Below are positions 1 through 11,500 of a stretch of 64,000 nucleotides of DNA, piece after piece. The position numbers and the translations under genes were made by a program. The notes beneath the pieces were generated by a model. It was given only the letters and a program-made list of their open reading frames with translations. It was not told the origin of the DNA and ran no database searches. The stretch is from Dentipellis sp. KUC8613 (Eukaryota > Basidiomycota > Agaricomycetes > Russulales > Hericiaceae): NCBI GenBank assembly GCA_002286715.1, contig NSJX01000009.1:559966-623965 (forward strand), read 5' to 3'. Each line of letters begins with the position of its first letter. Within the stretch, counting starts at the first letter, position 1.

Positions 1-44
1 AATGGACTCCAGTACGTGCCGGTTGATGTCTACACCGGTGCCGA

Positions 45-200
45 CATCGGAAGGACGTGCCTTCAGACAGGTTGCGTTGACCCCGTGGGCCACGCGCGTG
101 TACGTGCATGTTCCACTGTCAGATTCCGGGGAACCTGGACCCGACATCTGTGTAATGTTCATGCTTGCATTCTCTGTTCCGGGATTCTGGTCTCTGAGGC
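45..200 (+). promoter_or_regulatory. Duplicated promoter block upstream of WSC gene 1
   Basis: The DNA upstream of the first WSC gene matches, base for base over long runs, the inverted sequence upstream of the second WSC gene (about 3520-3660, minus strand). Shared stretches include GGACGTGCCTTCAGACAG and GGGGAACCTGG. A TATA-like TATAAAT lies near 220, about 80 nt before the start codon. The similarity continues to the left window edge, so the true end of the block is not visible. Because it lies outside the coding region yet stays similar, it either carries shared control elements or marks the extent of a recent inverted duplication. Confidence 0.6.
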
Positions 201-300
201 CTCTAAAAGATGCGGAAGTATAAATTCTCTCAGATTCAACCATTTTTCAGCTGACAGCTCTTCAGTCTTCAGTCTCTAATCTCAGCCAACATTATTCTCA

Positions 301-1399
301 ATGAAGCTTTTCATCACCTTCTTCTCGCTCGTGGTGCTTGGTATCGTATGTTCAAATTGCTTAATATTTTTCTCGATCTCATTCGTCATGACTTTGCAGA
401 CCGTGGTTACCGCTGCCTGCGCTGGTGACCCCGCCCTCGCGACGCGTCAGGTCAACGCCTCCGAACCCGTTGAGGTGCAGAGCGTGGGCGACTGGAAGGC
501 GCTCGGGTGCTACAAGTGCGTCGTTCCATCGTGGCTGGAGTAATGAGATGCTAACGACGATGACTGAGGACAGTGATTCGTTGACTGACCATACACTGGG
601 TGCCCAACTCAACGTCACCAACACGACGGTCGAGGCATGCACCGGCGCGTGCTACAATGCTGGGTTCACGCTCGCAGGGCTTGAATCTGGGTCAGGCTGC
701 TGTATGTTGTTCTCATTTCCCCTACTCCATTTTTCGGGGGTGCGATCACTTGACTGACGTCTTGATAGTTTGCAACAATGAATTTACTAATTCTGCAGCG
801 CCCGTCGCTTTGGGCAACTGCAACATCTCATGTGGTGGGAATGTGACCGAGCTCTGCGGCGGCCCGTCCTTCCTGAATGTGTACAACTACACCGGCAACT
901 TCTCTGCCGTCTCGCCACCCGTGCGTGCTCCCAGTGTTATCCCTCCATCAGACGCGTACCCAGATTGGCTTTCTGGAACAGGTCGCACAGCTCGAGCTGC
1001 ACAATACTGGCGCATACAACGCGGACCTCCGCATCGTTTACAACGGAACCACGAGCAATCCGCTCTGTGGGCCTGTCTCCAGTAGTTCTTCTTGCACGGT
1101 GAACCTCACCAAAACCCACTTGCTCACCGAAGGCGAAGAGGTACGTTCTCGGCGCTCTCTTTCGTTTCGTCATTTTCGAGCTGCAATTCGGGTTTTGGGC
1201 TATTGTTGACACATGGTGCATGGTGCAGTTCAGGGTCAAGGTGGACATGAACGCAGGCAAGAATACGACCTTGAACACGGTCCTCACGTACAGCTCGACG
1301 GTGCCGGATTGCACAGCTGATTTAAATAGCAGTGGTACGGTCCAGAATCCTTGGGTCGCCTTTGGTGGGTTCAGCGGGTGCTCCAATAACTCGGAGTAG
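301..1399 (+). CDS. Secreted WSC-domain protein, single-domain paralog
   Basis: Six exons (301-345, 400-515, 574-701, 769-920, 982-1140, 1229-1399) join in frame to 256 aa; all introns are GT-AG and 54-88 nt. The product starts with a hydrophobic signal peptide (MKLFITFFSLVVLGI). One WSC domain follows, with the spaced cysteines GCYND, CTGACYNAGF, GSGC, CNIS and CGGPSFLNVY. A C-terminal domain of about 110 residues (LELHNTGAYNADLRIVYNG onward) has no family I recognise. WSC domains bind carbohydrate or occur in cell-wall sensors; no transmembrane anchor or kinase is seen here, so a secreted wall- or glycan-associated role is inferred. It has several N-glycosylation sequons. Its partner at 1918-3391 is a convergent paralog with an extra WSC domain. 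Confidence 0.85.
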
Positions 1400-1917
1400 A
1401 TGGCTGCATGTACGATTTCTGGATCTTAGTTTGTGAATACCGTTCTGCTCGGTTGTATATTTTACTTTTGAAATAAAATTATGATTTAAAGTTGTCTGTT
1501 CGTTCGCCGCATTAGATCCTTGAACTCTCCGTCGTGGGCTTGGGCGAAGGTTGGCAGCTCCTGTCGGTGCGCCGCGGGCTCTGACGCTGCGGCAATCACC
1601 GGGTGTGCTTCCTGCCGAACTTTCAAATGACCGTCTTGTGTGGTACGAGGCATTCTTATCCTGCGCCCTATGATCTGAGAGGGTTGAGGTAATTCCATCT
1701 GTAGCCAATGAATTGCTGAGTACGATAGTCAAATCGCCACCATCATGCGAGCTGTCGAAGATGTCCAAGGCCACTTACGAAACACAGCGAAGGAAACACC
1801 CATAAATCATAATTGTATTCCCGAAATAAACCATACAACAGATGAAGAAAGGTCAAGAGATACCGAAAATCGACTCAAGACAGTGCATACGCGGCTGCCT
1901 AGTCCCACTCCCACTCA
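1400..1917. other. Convergent 3' intergenic region
   Basis: This 518-nt stretch lies between the stop codons of the two convergent WSC genes. It holds AT-rich stretches suitable for polyadenylation of either transcript (AAATAAAATTATG near 1470). No further gene can be supported; the open frames here lack family features. Confidence 0.5.
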
Positions 1918-3391
1918 TCAGTCACAATCGCTAAATGCATCAAAAGCGATCCAAGCATTTTGGACACCACCTCCGCTGTTGAAGTCAGCCGTGCAGTCCT
2001 GATTCGACGAGCTGTATGTGATAACCGTGTTCGAGGTCTTGTCTGTGCCAGACACGACGTCCAACTTCACTTGGAACTGCACCATCGAAGCATGTCAGCA
2101 GAAGCCCAAAGCGTTGGATGATAGACTGCGGAGAGCGTACCTCTTCGCCTTCAGTGAGCAGGCCGAACTCGGTGAGATTCACCGTGTGCGAACGGCCACC
2201 GGTTATAGAGCCGCCGAGGCGGTCGCTCGTCGTCCCATTGTAGACAATACGGACGTACGCCGTGTACCAGCCGGCATTGTGCAACTTGATGCGCGCAGCC
2301 TATTGTGAAAAGCCAGTCAGCGTACGTGTTTCGCGGAGGCAGAATAGTAGGGCGGACGCACGGGTTGGGTATCGGCAGTGAAATTGCCGGTGTAGTTGTA
2401 CGCGGTCAGGAAGGACGGCCCGCCGCAGAGCTCGGTCTTGTTGCCGGCACACGAGATGTCGCAGTTGCTCGGCGCCTGTGGCGCCGAAAAGTTGAAGAAC
2501 TCGTTGTCACAGACTGTCAAGCCGTTAGTCAAGCGATCGCAGCCACGGAAACAGGCGGGGAAAGCAACGCACAGCACCCCGACCCGAATTCGAGCCCTGC
2601 GAGCGTGAACCCAGCGTCGTAGCACGCACTAGTGCATGACTCGACCGTCGTGTTGGTGACATTCACCTGGGCTCCAAGTGTATGGTTGGTCAATGAATCA
2701 CTGTCGGCAGCCACTGTCGTTAGCGTCTCGTCGCTTCAGACGCGATGATGCGACCCACTTGTAGCATCCGAGCGCCGTCCACTCGCCCACGCTCTGTACC
2801 TCAACAGGTGACCCAGGCCCCGGTGCGGACGCGTTGAACGCGCCGCTCGAGTAAAGGAAGAGCCGATCGGGGCCGCCACAGGTCTCGGAGGCGTTGCCTG
2901 CGCAGGGGAGGCTGCAGTTCTCAGCGGGCTCGGGAGTGAGGGTGGCCGAAGTCACGTTAGCGCACACTTCGATGGACGTCAGCGCGTCGAACGAATGAGG
3001 TAAAGGACGGTGAGGGTTACGTACAGCACTGTTCGCTGAACTCGACGCCTGCGAGGCTATAATTCCCCTGGGCGCAGAACGCCAGGCAGCTCTCGACGGT
3101 GAGCGATCCCTGGACGGTCTCGCTCTCGGCGAGGATACGCGCCGAGGGATTATCTCTGAGAAGCAGAGACAACGTGAGATGGTGGCCATAGTAAAAAGAG
3201 GGCTGCATACAAGAAGCAGCCTTGAGCGGTCCAACTGCTATTGCTAACCGTACGGGTCGCGAGAGTGGGAGTGCCAGCGACGACAGTGTTAGCGATCTGC
3301 AAAATTCAGAAGGATGAGCTGGGCAAAATTCATGGTGGTTTCGACATACTGCAGCGAGCACCGCGAGCGAGGAAAAAGTGAAGAGATTCAT
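1918..3391 (-). CDS. Secreted WSC-domain protein, two-domain paralog
   Basis: Read on the minus strand from ATG at 3391, small introns give a signal peptide (MNLFTFSSLAVLAA), then a first WSC unit (NSSWTAQGCF, VESCLAFCAQGNYSLAG, ENCSLPCAGN, CGGPDRLFLY). A second WSC unit follows (GCYNDSLTNHTLG, CTSACYDAGFTLAG, CDNEFF, CGGPSFLTAYNY). The same C-terminal domain as in the 301-1399 paralog ends in WIAFDAFSDCD and TGA at 1918-1920. The linker motif PVEVQSVGEWTALGCYND is nearly identical to one in the single-domain copy, so the two differ by gain or loss of one whole WSC module. Function: probably extracellular carbohydrate binding. Intron placement in the shared part matches the paralog. I saw no internal stop after splicing. 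Confidence 0.8.
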
Positions 3392-4503
3392 TGAGGATGC
3401 TGTTGGATGGGGCAGAAAAGTGTAGAGCTGTTAGCTGGAGAGACGGGTCTCGTCTTGAGCGCATTTATACCTCCTCATTATTTGGTCGCACGACCAGAAT
3501 CCTCGTAGAACACAAATACGGGACAGTCGATGAAGAGATTAACATTACGAAGCTGTCGGGACCAGGTTCCCCAGAAACTGATGGCGGAACGCGCACGTAC
3601 GGCCACGGGATCAACGCGATCTGTCTGAAGGCACGTCCTGCCAACGTCAACGTCACTCACAGACATCGGCTGGCGAATATCAGTATGAAGGCACGTTGGG
3701 CCGTCGGCTTTTCTCGACGCCATACTCAAGTCCATTTAATACGTTGGCGTGCGCGGGAGAGCATCTGACCCACTGGACGGGAAATGTGAGAATTTATCCG
3801 TGGCGATCTGCAGGTCAAACAGGGCAGATGCGGCGATTGCGAGGACGGTCAGAGAGTCGTCCATATGCTAAGGACTTGGGCGATACAGTCATAAAATGCA
3901 TGTGAGAGAAAGAAAAGTCTAAAGAAGAGGTTCGCATTAGATGTTCATAGGGTGAAACGTACACTGCGATTCTGTTGGAATTCCTTCAATTGGATGAGCT
4001 GAAAGGAGCAAGAATATTACACGCGTACCTTAGCTCCTTCAACTTCTCGTCAGTTGCTTCATTTACCTGAAGCGTGAAGGTCAGACGACTACATTGCGTC
4101 CGAGTAGGGTGTCGCATGGCCAGTGAATATGGATAGAAATCACATAGCTACTGTGGTACATACCTCAAGCTGTTCCCATTGAGTGTCTGTAAGATGAACG
4201 ACTGTGAAGCGTCCACACATCTCCGAATCACCAACGAGATGCTTGCTAGCGGACCAGTGTGTGGTCTTGAATTCGGGTTAGTTCGACACGGATTTATCGT
4301 CGTGTCATCGAAGTCTCGGGGCCTTGATTCTTCCGTTTTGAACTACTTGCTAAATCTTGAGCCTCGATTTGGGTCGCGTCGTTCATGAAGAGCGACGTGA
4401 ATAGAAGAGCTGACTAGGACTTGAAGAGCCTGTTTCTCGAAGGACAGTACCAGCCCTGGTCCTCCCATGATTACCTATAACTCCCTGTCGAGGTCACGCT
4501 GTC
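3392..4503. other. Intergenic region with duplicated WSC promoter
   Basis: About 3520-3700 (minus sense) is the counterpart of window positions 1-200: the promoter of the two-domain WSC gene. The remainder to the tRNA at 4504 contains only short open frames without codon bias or recognisable motifs. Confidence 0.5.
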
Positions 4504-4584
4504 TCGGTTATGGTGTAACGGCTAACATTACCGCCTTTCATTTGTTGAACGCGGTAGCTCGGGGTTCGATTCCCCGTAACCGAA
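4504..4584 (+). tRNA. tRNA-Glu (TTC), 9-nt intron
   Basis: The acceptor stem TCGGTTA pairs with TAACCGA, with discriminator A. The anticodon stem ACCGC/GCGGT encloses loop C-T-TTC-A-C. A 9-nt intron (TTTGTTGAA) sits after the base 3' of the anticodon, the standard eukaryotic position. The T-arm carries GGTTCGATTCC, which is also the internal B box. An identical copy lies inverted at 4797-4877. Confidence 0.95.
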
Positions 4585-4796
4585 ACATGGCGGACGCCTG
4601 AAGCTTTTGTCAGGTTTATTGATCATATGCGTATGTTTTACGATTCTTTCCCGGTGCGAGTGTGTAATCAGTCCATATCCCAACTACCGACACCCACAGA
4701 TGGTGCAGCTGCGAATGCAGAGGACACCGTGTTCGCCGCGTCACTGAGGCACATTCAGGTGTTAAGGAAAAAAATACAAGATGAAAACGGTGAGAG

Positions 4797-4877
4797 TTCG
4801 GTTACGGGGAATCGAACCCCGAGCTACCGCGTTCAACAAATGAAAGGCGGTAATGTTAGCCGTTACACCATAACCGA
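4797..4877 (-). tRNA. tRNA-Glu (TTC), 9-nt intron, inverted copy
   Basis: The minus-strand sequence is identical to the tRNA at 4504-4584, including the 9-nt intron and discriminator A. The two genes converge with 212 nt between them and form a perfect inverted repeat of about 80 bp. Confidence 0.95.
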
Positions 4878-5194
4878 ATCATGAACAATCTGTTCATTGA
4901 CGACTTGTACTCAGCAATTTGAACGAGCGCAAAACCAACACTACATACAACCATTTCAATGAACTCCTTCACCATGCTGGCATACTCCTACAGCTGAATC
5001 AAGCCTAGCTACAACATTACAACTCCACCCTCTATATCAGCTGGTATATACACCCGCTATGCCTCTTCGCGCCTCTGACGCCCTAGGTCTACACCAACAG
5101 CCACCAATACTGTGAGGCTACATGCATACGAAGGCGCGTCCTTCGAATTTATACACCCCCAAGGTCACCAGAGTTCTGCTGCTATGGCAGCCGC
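4878..5194. other. Intergenic, 317 nt
   Basis: This lies between the inverted tRNA-Glu and the 3' end of the first acyl-CoA ligase, and probably holds that gene's 3' UTR. Nothing else is supported. Confidence 0.4.
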
Positions 5195-7470
5195 TTACAG
5201 CTTCGCCTTGACGGGGCCCGCCGCCACCTCCGCCGCACGCTCCGCCTTTGCGCGGTCGCGCAGCTCGCGGCGCAGGATCTTGCCTGACGCACTGTAGCAC
5301 ACCCGTCAGCATCCGCCGACTCTACACGCCACACCTGGACACGCGCTCACCTTTTAGGAATCGCATCTACCAGCACGACGCCTGTGGTATTGAACGCGGG
5401 TCAGAAGGCGTGGAAGAGAGAAAGAACGAAGGGGAGGGTACGCACCACCGCGGAGCTTCTTGTGGTACGCGACGCGTTCGCCGAGCCAATCCTGTACGCC
5501 CCGCGCGAACGCAGCGGGGTCGGCAGGCTTGGACGCGGGGACCACGTATGCGCTGTGGGTCCCGGTAAGTCTCACAGGCCGGCAAGCGAACAAGAGATGA
5601 AGACCCACCGGGGCAATTCCGTCGCCTGCACGTCGTCCTGCACGCCGATCACCGCGACATCCACCAGTTGCGGGTGCGTGAGCAGAATCGCCTCGAGCTC
5701 TGCCGGGGCCACTGCAAGCACAAACACAGCATCATATCAGCCCATGCCCAGCACAGCACAGCACCAGAACACCGCGACAGCAACGAACCCTGGAATCCCT
5801 TATACTTGATCAGCTCCTTCTTCCGGTCCACAATGTACCAGAACCCCTCCGCGTCGCGCACGGCGATGTCGCCCGTCTTGAACCACCCGTCGCTCGTGAG
5901 CGCATTGCGCGTCGCGGCCTCGTTGTTCAGGTAGCCCTTCATCACGTTCGGCCCGCGCAGCCACAGCTCGCCGCGCCCGCTCACGCGCACGCCCGGCCCG
6001 CCGACGCGCTCCTCCTTGTCGTCCCACTCGGGCGCCTCGCCGTCCTCGTCGACGAGCCGCGCCTCCAGGTTCGGCAGCAGCAGCCCGCAGGAGCCCGGCT
6101 TGCGCGTCGCGAGCGCGCGGGGGAGGTGGTGCGTCACGGGCGAGGTCTCGGTCAGGCCGTAGCCTATATGGTGCGTTCAAGTCATGATCAGTGCTTGTTT
6201 CCAGACAGCGAGGGAGGGGACGCACCCTGCCCGATGACGACGTTTGCGCCGACTGAACCGAGCTTCTGGACAGCGGCAGCCATGAGCTGACGCCCCACTG
6301 GTGCGGCGCCGGAGGACAGGTATTGAAGGGATGTGATGTCGTGCTGCGTGGTCGCTGTGAGTTGCGCATGAGGGTGTCAGCGCAGCGCAGCAGAGGGGGT
6401 GAGGGGTGCCATGCCTGGGTGGTGTACGAGCGTGAGGAGGATGGGCGGGACGATCATGGCGACGGTGACGCGGTAGCGCGCGATTGCGGCGCAGAACGCG
6501 GATGGCTCGAAGCGGGGGAGGATCACGGCGGGCACGTTCACTAGAAGCGGGAAGTGAAGGAGGTTCACGAGGCCTGCCAGAACGAAGGTATCAGTACTCT
6601 TCAGTGGGACGCGTCGGGGACGGTTAGGGCGTACCGTAGATGTGGTAGTACGGTAGGACGGCGATGAGCTTGTCCGAGGCGGGTTTCAGGTCGTTCACGA
6701 CGGCGCTCAGCATCAGGTTCACTGATATCATATTCAGGTGCGTCGTCTGCACGTCCACTTCTCAGCACACACGTCTTCCACAGGAGGACCGCACGCACCA
6801 TGACGCCTTTCGGCTTTCCCGTCGTTCCGCTCGAGTAGCACAAGTACAGCGTCTCATGTGTCAGGTCGCCGTCAAAGAGTTCCTCGCGCTCCTTTTCGCC
6901 ATGCCCCAGCAGCTCCTCCAGCCACACGAGCTGCGCCAGGCGCCCCGACAGGCCCTGGGGCTTACCCGTCCTGCCCTCGTAGCTCATCACGACGACCCGC
7001 GCGCGCGCCTCGTCCTCTCCCACGCCGACGAGCCGCAGCATCTCGAACACGGCGTCAACGAAGTCTGGGTGCACGAGCACGAGCCCCGCGCGGCTGTCGG
7101 TGTACTGGTGCGCGAGCTCCGTGGGCGTGTACGCGGGGTTCGCGGGGGACACGGTCGCGCCGGCCGCGACGAGCCCGAGCAGCGCGATCGGCCATGCGAG
7201 CGAGTTTGGGCTGAACACGAGCGCGGTGTCGCCCCGCGCGAGCGGGCGCAGCGGCGCGGGCGGGTGCGCGAGGCTGTGTGCTAGCTGCAGGGCGAGCGAG
7301 CGCAGGGCGGCGCGCGTGAGGACGCGCCCCGAGGCGGCGTCGATGAAGGCGGGCGCGGAGGGCGGATGCTGCGAGTATGTGGACCGCGGGTGCGTCGGGG
7401 AGAGGAGGTAGGAGAAGATGGAGGAGGAGGGGGGCGCGGTGGGGGCGTAGGAGGAGGTGTAGACGACCAT
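5195..7470 (-). CDS. 4CL-like acyl-CoA ligase, peroxisomal (-AKL)
   Basis: Adenylate-forming enzyme that activates a carboxylic acid with ATP and joins it to CoA. Exon 1 (7470-6799) is 672 nt and ends right after the P-loop motif YLCYSSGTTGKPKGVM. Later exons give LPYYHIYG, GYGLTETSP, the hinge region WFKTGDIAVRDAEGFWY-IVDRKKELIKYKGFQ (split by me at the hyphen) and the catalytic-lysine motif PKSASGKILRREL. The protein ends VKAKL, a PTS1-type peroxisomal signal. Roughly ten introns, mostly 50-65 nt with GTGCGT-type donors, restore one frame throughout. The paralog at 14505-17252 has an exon 1 of exactly the same length. The substrate is not predictable; coumarate, other aryl or medium-chain acids are all possible. 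Confidence 0.88.
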
Positions 7471-8183
7471 GGTGCGTGTTCCGTACGCAGTTTACGGCTT
7501 GAGCAGTGCGGGGAGGATGGGCAGGCTATTTGATGGGATATATTTAAGTATGAATGTGGGGAAGGCACGATGATCGATCGCCGTGCCCTCGGGTCTGGGT
7601 GGGTGCGGCCCGCGCCTGCTCTTTCCCGTGCGCGAGCACATGAATCCGGTTGTCGCGCCTTTCGTTCCCGACTCCCGACGCTTTTTAACCCACCCGCCGC
7701 TGCGACGCCAGAATGCCCGCCCGCCATAGGCCGCCCTCCTCATCTTCGTCCCGGCGCGAGCTTCTCAATGTTCGACGCTCGCCTTCAGATGCACATGCGC
7801 GTGCGTTCCACCGACGCCACGTCCCCGACCCGACGCCATGACTGTCGATACCTGACTACTTCTTGGGGTATCTTGGCGCCGCCCTGTCGCGTCCTCGTGT
7901 CTGATTGCTTGGGTTCGGTAAGCTGACAATCTATCAATCCAATATTGGCTATCGAGCGAAAGCGTTGGGGTGTCGCGATCGATGCAATTTGCGGCATTCT
8001 ACCGCTCGGTCCCATGTGAGAGCATGTGAGTTGTACGTAGCATTCTGCAATCTATGGCGGGGCGGGGTGTCGGTATCCTTTTTGGGTAGATTTTGACGAT
8101 GGAGGCCAAGACGTATAGCATCTCCAATATTTCTTGTTGTACTCGTGCGTTCATGTAGCTTGAACATGTGAAGAATATGTATA
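7471..8183. other. Intergenic/promoter region
   Basis: Upstream DNA of the minus-strand ligase, with TATATTTAAG near 7540 as a possible promoter element, then about 550 nt of unique sequence up to the tRNA. Open frames here show no family features. Confidence 0.4.
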
Positions 8184-8268
8184 TCGGATATGGTGTAATG
8201 GCTAACATTACCGCCTCTCACTTTACGAGGGTTCGCGGTAGCTCGGGGTTCGATTCCCCGTATCCGAA
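8184..8268 (+). tRNA. tRNA-Glu (CTC), 13-nt intron
   Basis: The stem TCGGATA/TATCCGA and arm ACCGC/GCGGT enclose anticodon CTC. The intron CTTTACGAGGGTT follows position 37. T-arm GGTTCGATTCC, discriminator A. Without the intron the length matches the other Glu genes in the window. Confidence 0.95.
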
Positions 8269-8572
8269 CTCGCCACGTCAGTTAGTTTAGAATTTTTTGA
8301 CGCGTTCAAGGTGATCACGAGTCGTCAACTCAAGTACTGTTGGTAAGCCCTAGTGCCAACGCATTCTGCTACAAAAATCTTGGAAAGAACCATGGTATCA
8401 GATGGAGACATCAGAAGACGAGACAAATACACTCTAACTTCTATTGCATTACTGTAGCACAGACCAATATACAGATCAACTACCACCAATCGCCCAGTCA
8501 CGCCACCCAGCCGACACCTATCACAAGCGGAATATAACAGCAAAGCGCACTCGCGGGGCGCTGAAGGCAAGC
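8269..8572. other. Intergenic, 304 nt
   Basis: Between tRNA-Glu and the 3' end of the alanyl-tRNA synthetase gene, whose 3' UTR it probably contains. No gene is supported. Confidence 0.4.
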
Positions 8573-11500
8573 CTACGTCGACGCAGCCTTCGCATCTGCA
8601 AAGAACTTCTCCGCGACCGCCAGCGCCTCCTGCACCTTATCCACATTCACGCCCACACCCTGTGCGCCATCCTCCTTCCCGCCGGCCTGTGACAACGCAG
8701 TCAGCCCCCAGTCCACACAAAAAAAATGCACACTGAAGCAGAACGCACCTTGCCGCCGAGCACCTCGCTCACCTTCCCCGCCCACGTCCGCGCATCGATG
8801 CCCAGGGCCTTCGGCGCATGGTTCACATGCGCGACCTTGCCCGCCGCCGTGTCCGCACTGAACACATATGCGGCCTTGCCGAGCTTCTTCGCCTGCAGCA
8901 CGGCGGCCTGCAGGATCTTCGCGTTGCCGTCGACGGCGAGCACTGCGAAGTACCCTGGCGCGTCCGTGTGCTCCTTGAAGTGCGCGACGACCGCGTCCGC
9001 AGCCTGTGCGCGTGTGGTGTCAGATTGAATTGTCCCGGGGAGAGGGAGGGCAGAGTGGGAAACTTACAGCCTTGTTCGCGGCCGCCTCGCGCTCCTTGAC
9101 CTCCTTGTCGAACGCCTTGCGCACGACCGCCAGCCGGTCCCTCAGCTCCGCCTTGCGCAGCACCGAGATGTCCGCCTGGCCGAGCTCCTGCGTGCCCACA
9201 GCATACAATCAGCCACACATCTTCGAGCGGGTGGGAAATGAGGAACGTACGACACTGAATGCCTTAAGCGCGGCATCCTTGTCCTTGCCGCTCGCCTGCT
9301 CGGCCTGCACGAGCGCCGCAGTGAGCACGTCTGCTTGTCGCGTCACCTCCGCCGCCTCGTTGCCCGTGACGGCGGTGATGCGTCGGATGCCCTTCGCAAT
9401 GCCAGACTCCTCCACAATAACAAAGTCCTTGATCTCGCCCGTCTTCGCCACATGCCTAAACCCCACTCCCATTTCAGCACCTCGCCTGCAAGAAAGAAAG
9501 AAAAGGAAGAAGGATAGACGCACGTGCCACCACAAAACTCGACGCTCGTCTGCCGCCACCTCGGGTTCTCGACGTCCTTCCCGATCTCCTTCACGTCGAA
9601 CTCGAGCGTGACGACGCGCACGGGGTCCGGGTAGCTCTCGCCGAAGACCGCGCGCAGCCCGGGGATGCGCTGCGCGGTGCCGAGCGGCAGCTCCGCGCTG
9701 TACACGGGCACGTTGCGCTTCACCCAGTCGAGGCTGATGCGCTCGACCGCCGCGAGCTCGGCGGGCGTCAGCTGCGCCTTGTGCGAGAAGTCGAAGCGCA
9801 GCTTCGTGGGCGCGACGAGGGAGCCTTTTTGGTCGACGTGCGACCCGAGCACCTCGCGCAGCCCGAAGTTGAGGATGTGTGTTGCGGTGTGGTTGTTCCG
9901 GATTGGCCAGCGGCGGAGCTGTTTTTTTTTTTCGTCAGTCAGGGTGGATGTGAGGGAAAGGGGAGGGCGTACCTCGTCGTATGAAGAGATCACTTCGTCG
10001 CCGATCTTGAGCTGGCCGTATTTGAGGTGTCCTGTGTGCAGCACGTAGCCGTTGTACACCTGCACATTCGTGACCTCAAAGTCGGCCGCGCCGTCGACGA
10101 CGATGTTGCCCGTGTCGTACTCCTGCCCACCCGCCTCGGCGTAGAAGCTGGTACGGTCTAGGAGGACGCCGAACGACGTATCGGCGGGAATGTCGGCAGT
10201 GGATGACACGAAGGACTTGTTGTAGTACAGGGCCTTCACGGTGGCGGTGATGTTGCCGATGCCTGCAAACATCGCACATTAGCATAGAAAACGAGACGTA
10301 GAGGTAGAAGGGTAGACGTACCATACTTCGCCGAATCGTCTGTCTTGGGCACGGCATCGTTCTTCTCCAGCGCGGCCAGATCATGCACGTCCAGCTTCAC
10401 GAGCTCCTTCCCGCCCGCCTTGACCGACGCCTTGCTCGCCTCCTTGCTCGCCTCGCGCGCCCGCTCGAACTCCTCCTCGTTGACGCCGAGCCCGAGCTCC
10501 TCCGCCATCAGCCGCGTCAGGTCGACGGGGAACCCGTACGTGTCGTACAGCCGCCACACGTCCTTCCCGCTGAGCTCCTTCGCGTTCTGGGCGAGCGCCG
10601 CCGCGGCGTACTGCTCGAACAGCTTCTCGCCGCGGTCAAGCGTGCGCGAGAAGGACTCCTCTTCTTCGTCGAGGATTTCTTTGATTTCAGCGTATTTGCC
10701 GGTGAGCTCGGGGAAGGGGCCGCCCTGGATTACCATAATGTCAGCATATAGTCACGTCTGGTGCTCAAAATTCAGAATAAAGAGCGGCACTCACAAGCTG
10801 GTCGACGACGACGGGCACGAGGTCCGAGAAGAAGCTGCCGATCGTCACGCCGAGCTTCTTCCTCGCATACCGCGCGCCGCGCCTCAGAATCCGGCGCAGC
10901 ACGTACCCGCGGCCGACGTTATTCGGCACGCCGCCGTCGCTGAGCGCAAACGCGAGCGTGCGCACATGGTCCGCGACGACGCGGTAGGCCGTGTCCACGC
11001 CGTCCGCGTCGGCGTCGCCGAACCGGCCCGCGTACGGGCGCGCGCCGGTGAGCGCGGCGATGCGCGCGAAGATCGGCCGGAAGACGTCCGTGTCGTAGTT
11101 CGAGCGCACGTCCTGGATGACGGACACGAGCCGCTCGAAGCCCATGCCCGTGTCGACGTGCTTGTGCGGCAGCGCCTTGAGCGCGCCCGAGTCCTCCCGG
11201 TTGAACTGGATGAACACGTTGTTCCAGATCTCGAGCACGTCCGGGTCGTCCTGGTTCACGAGGTGCGCGGCGTTGCGCCCGCCGATGCGGTCGTAGTGGA
11301 TCTCGCTGTGTGGGATGGGCAGTCAGTATATGCGGAGAGGGAGGTAGGGGGAGGGCAGGGCGTACCTGCATGGCCCGCAGGGACCGGTCGCACCCATTTC
11401 TGGCGACTAGTTAGATGAGGGGTAGGATGAGAATAGAGTGATGGTGCGTACCCCAAAAGTTATCCTTCGCGTTTCCCGGGAGAATGTGGTCCTCTGGGAC

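Noticed and set aside
10345..11418. Long plus-strand open frame (357 codons) over AlaRS
   Set aside because: It is antisense to clearly homologous synthetase exons; GC-rich codon bias creates such shadow frames.
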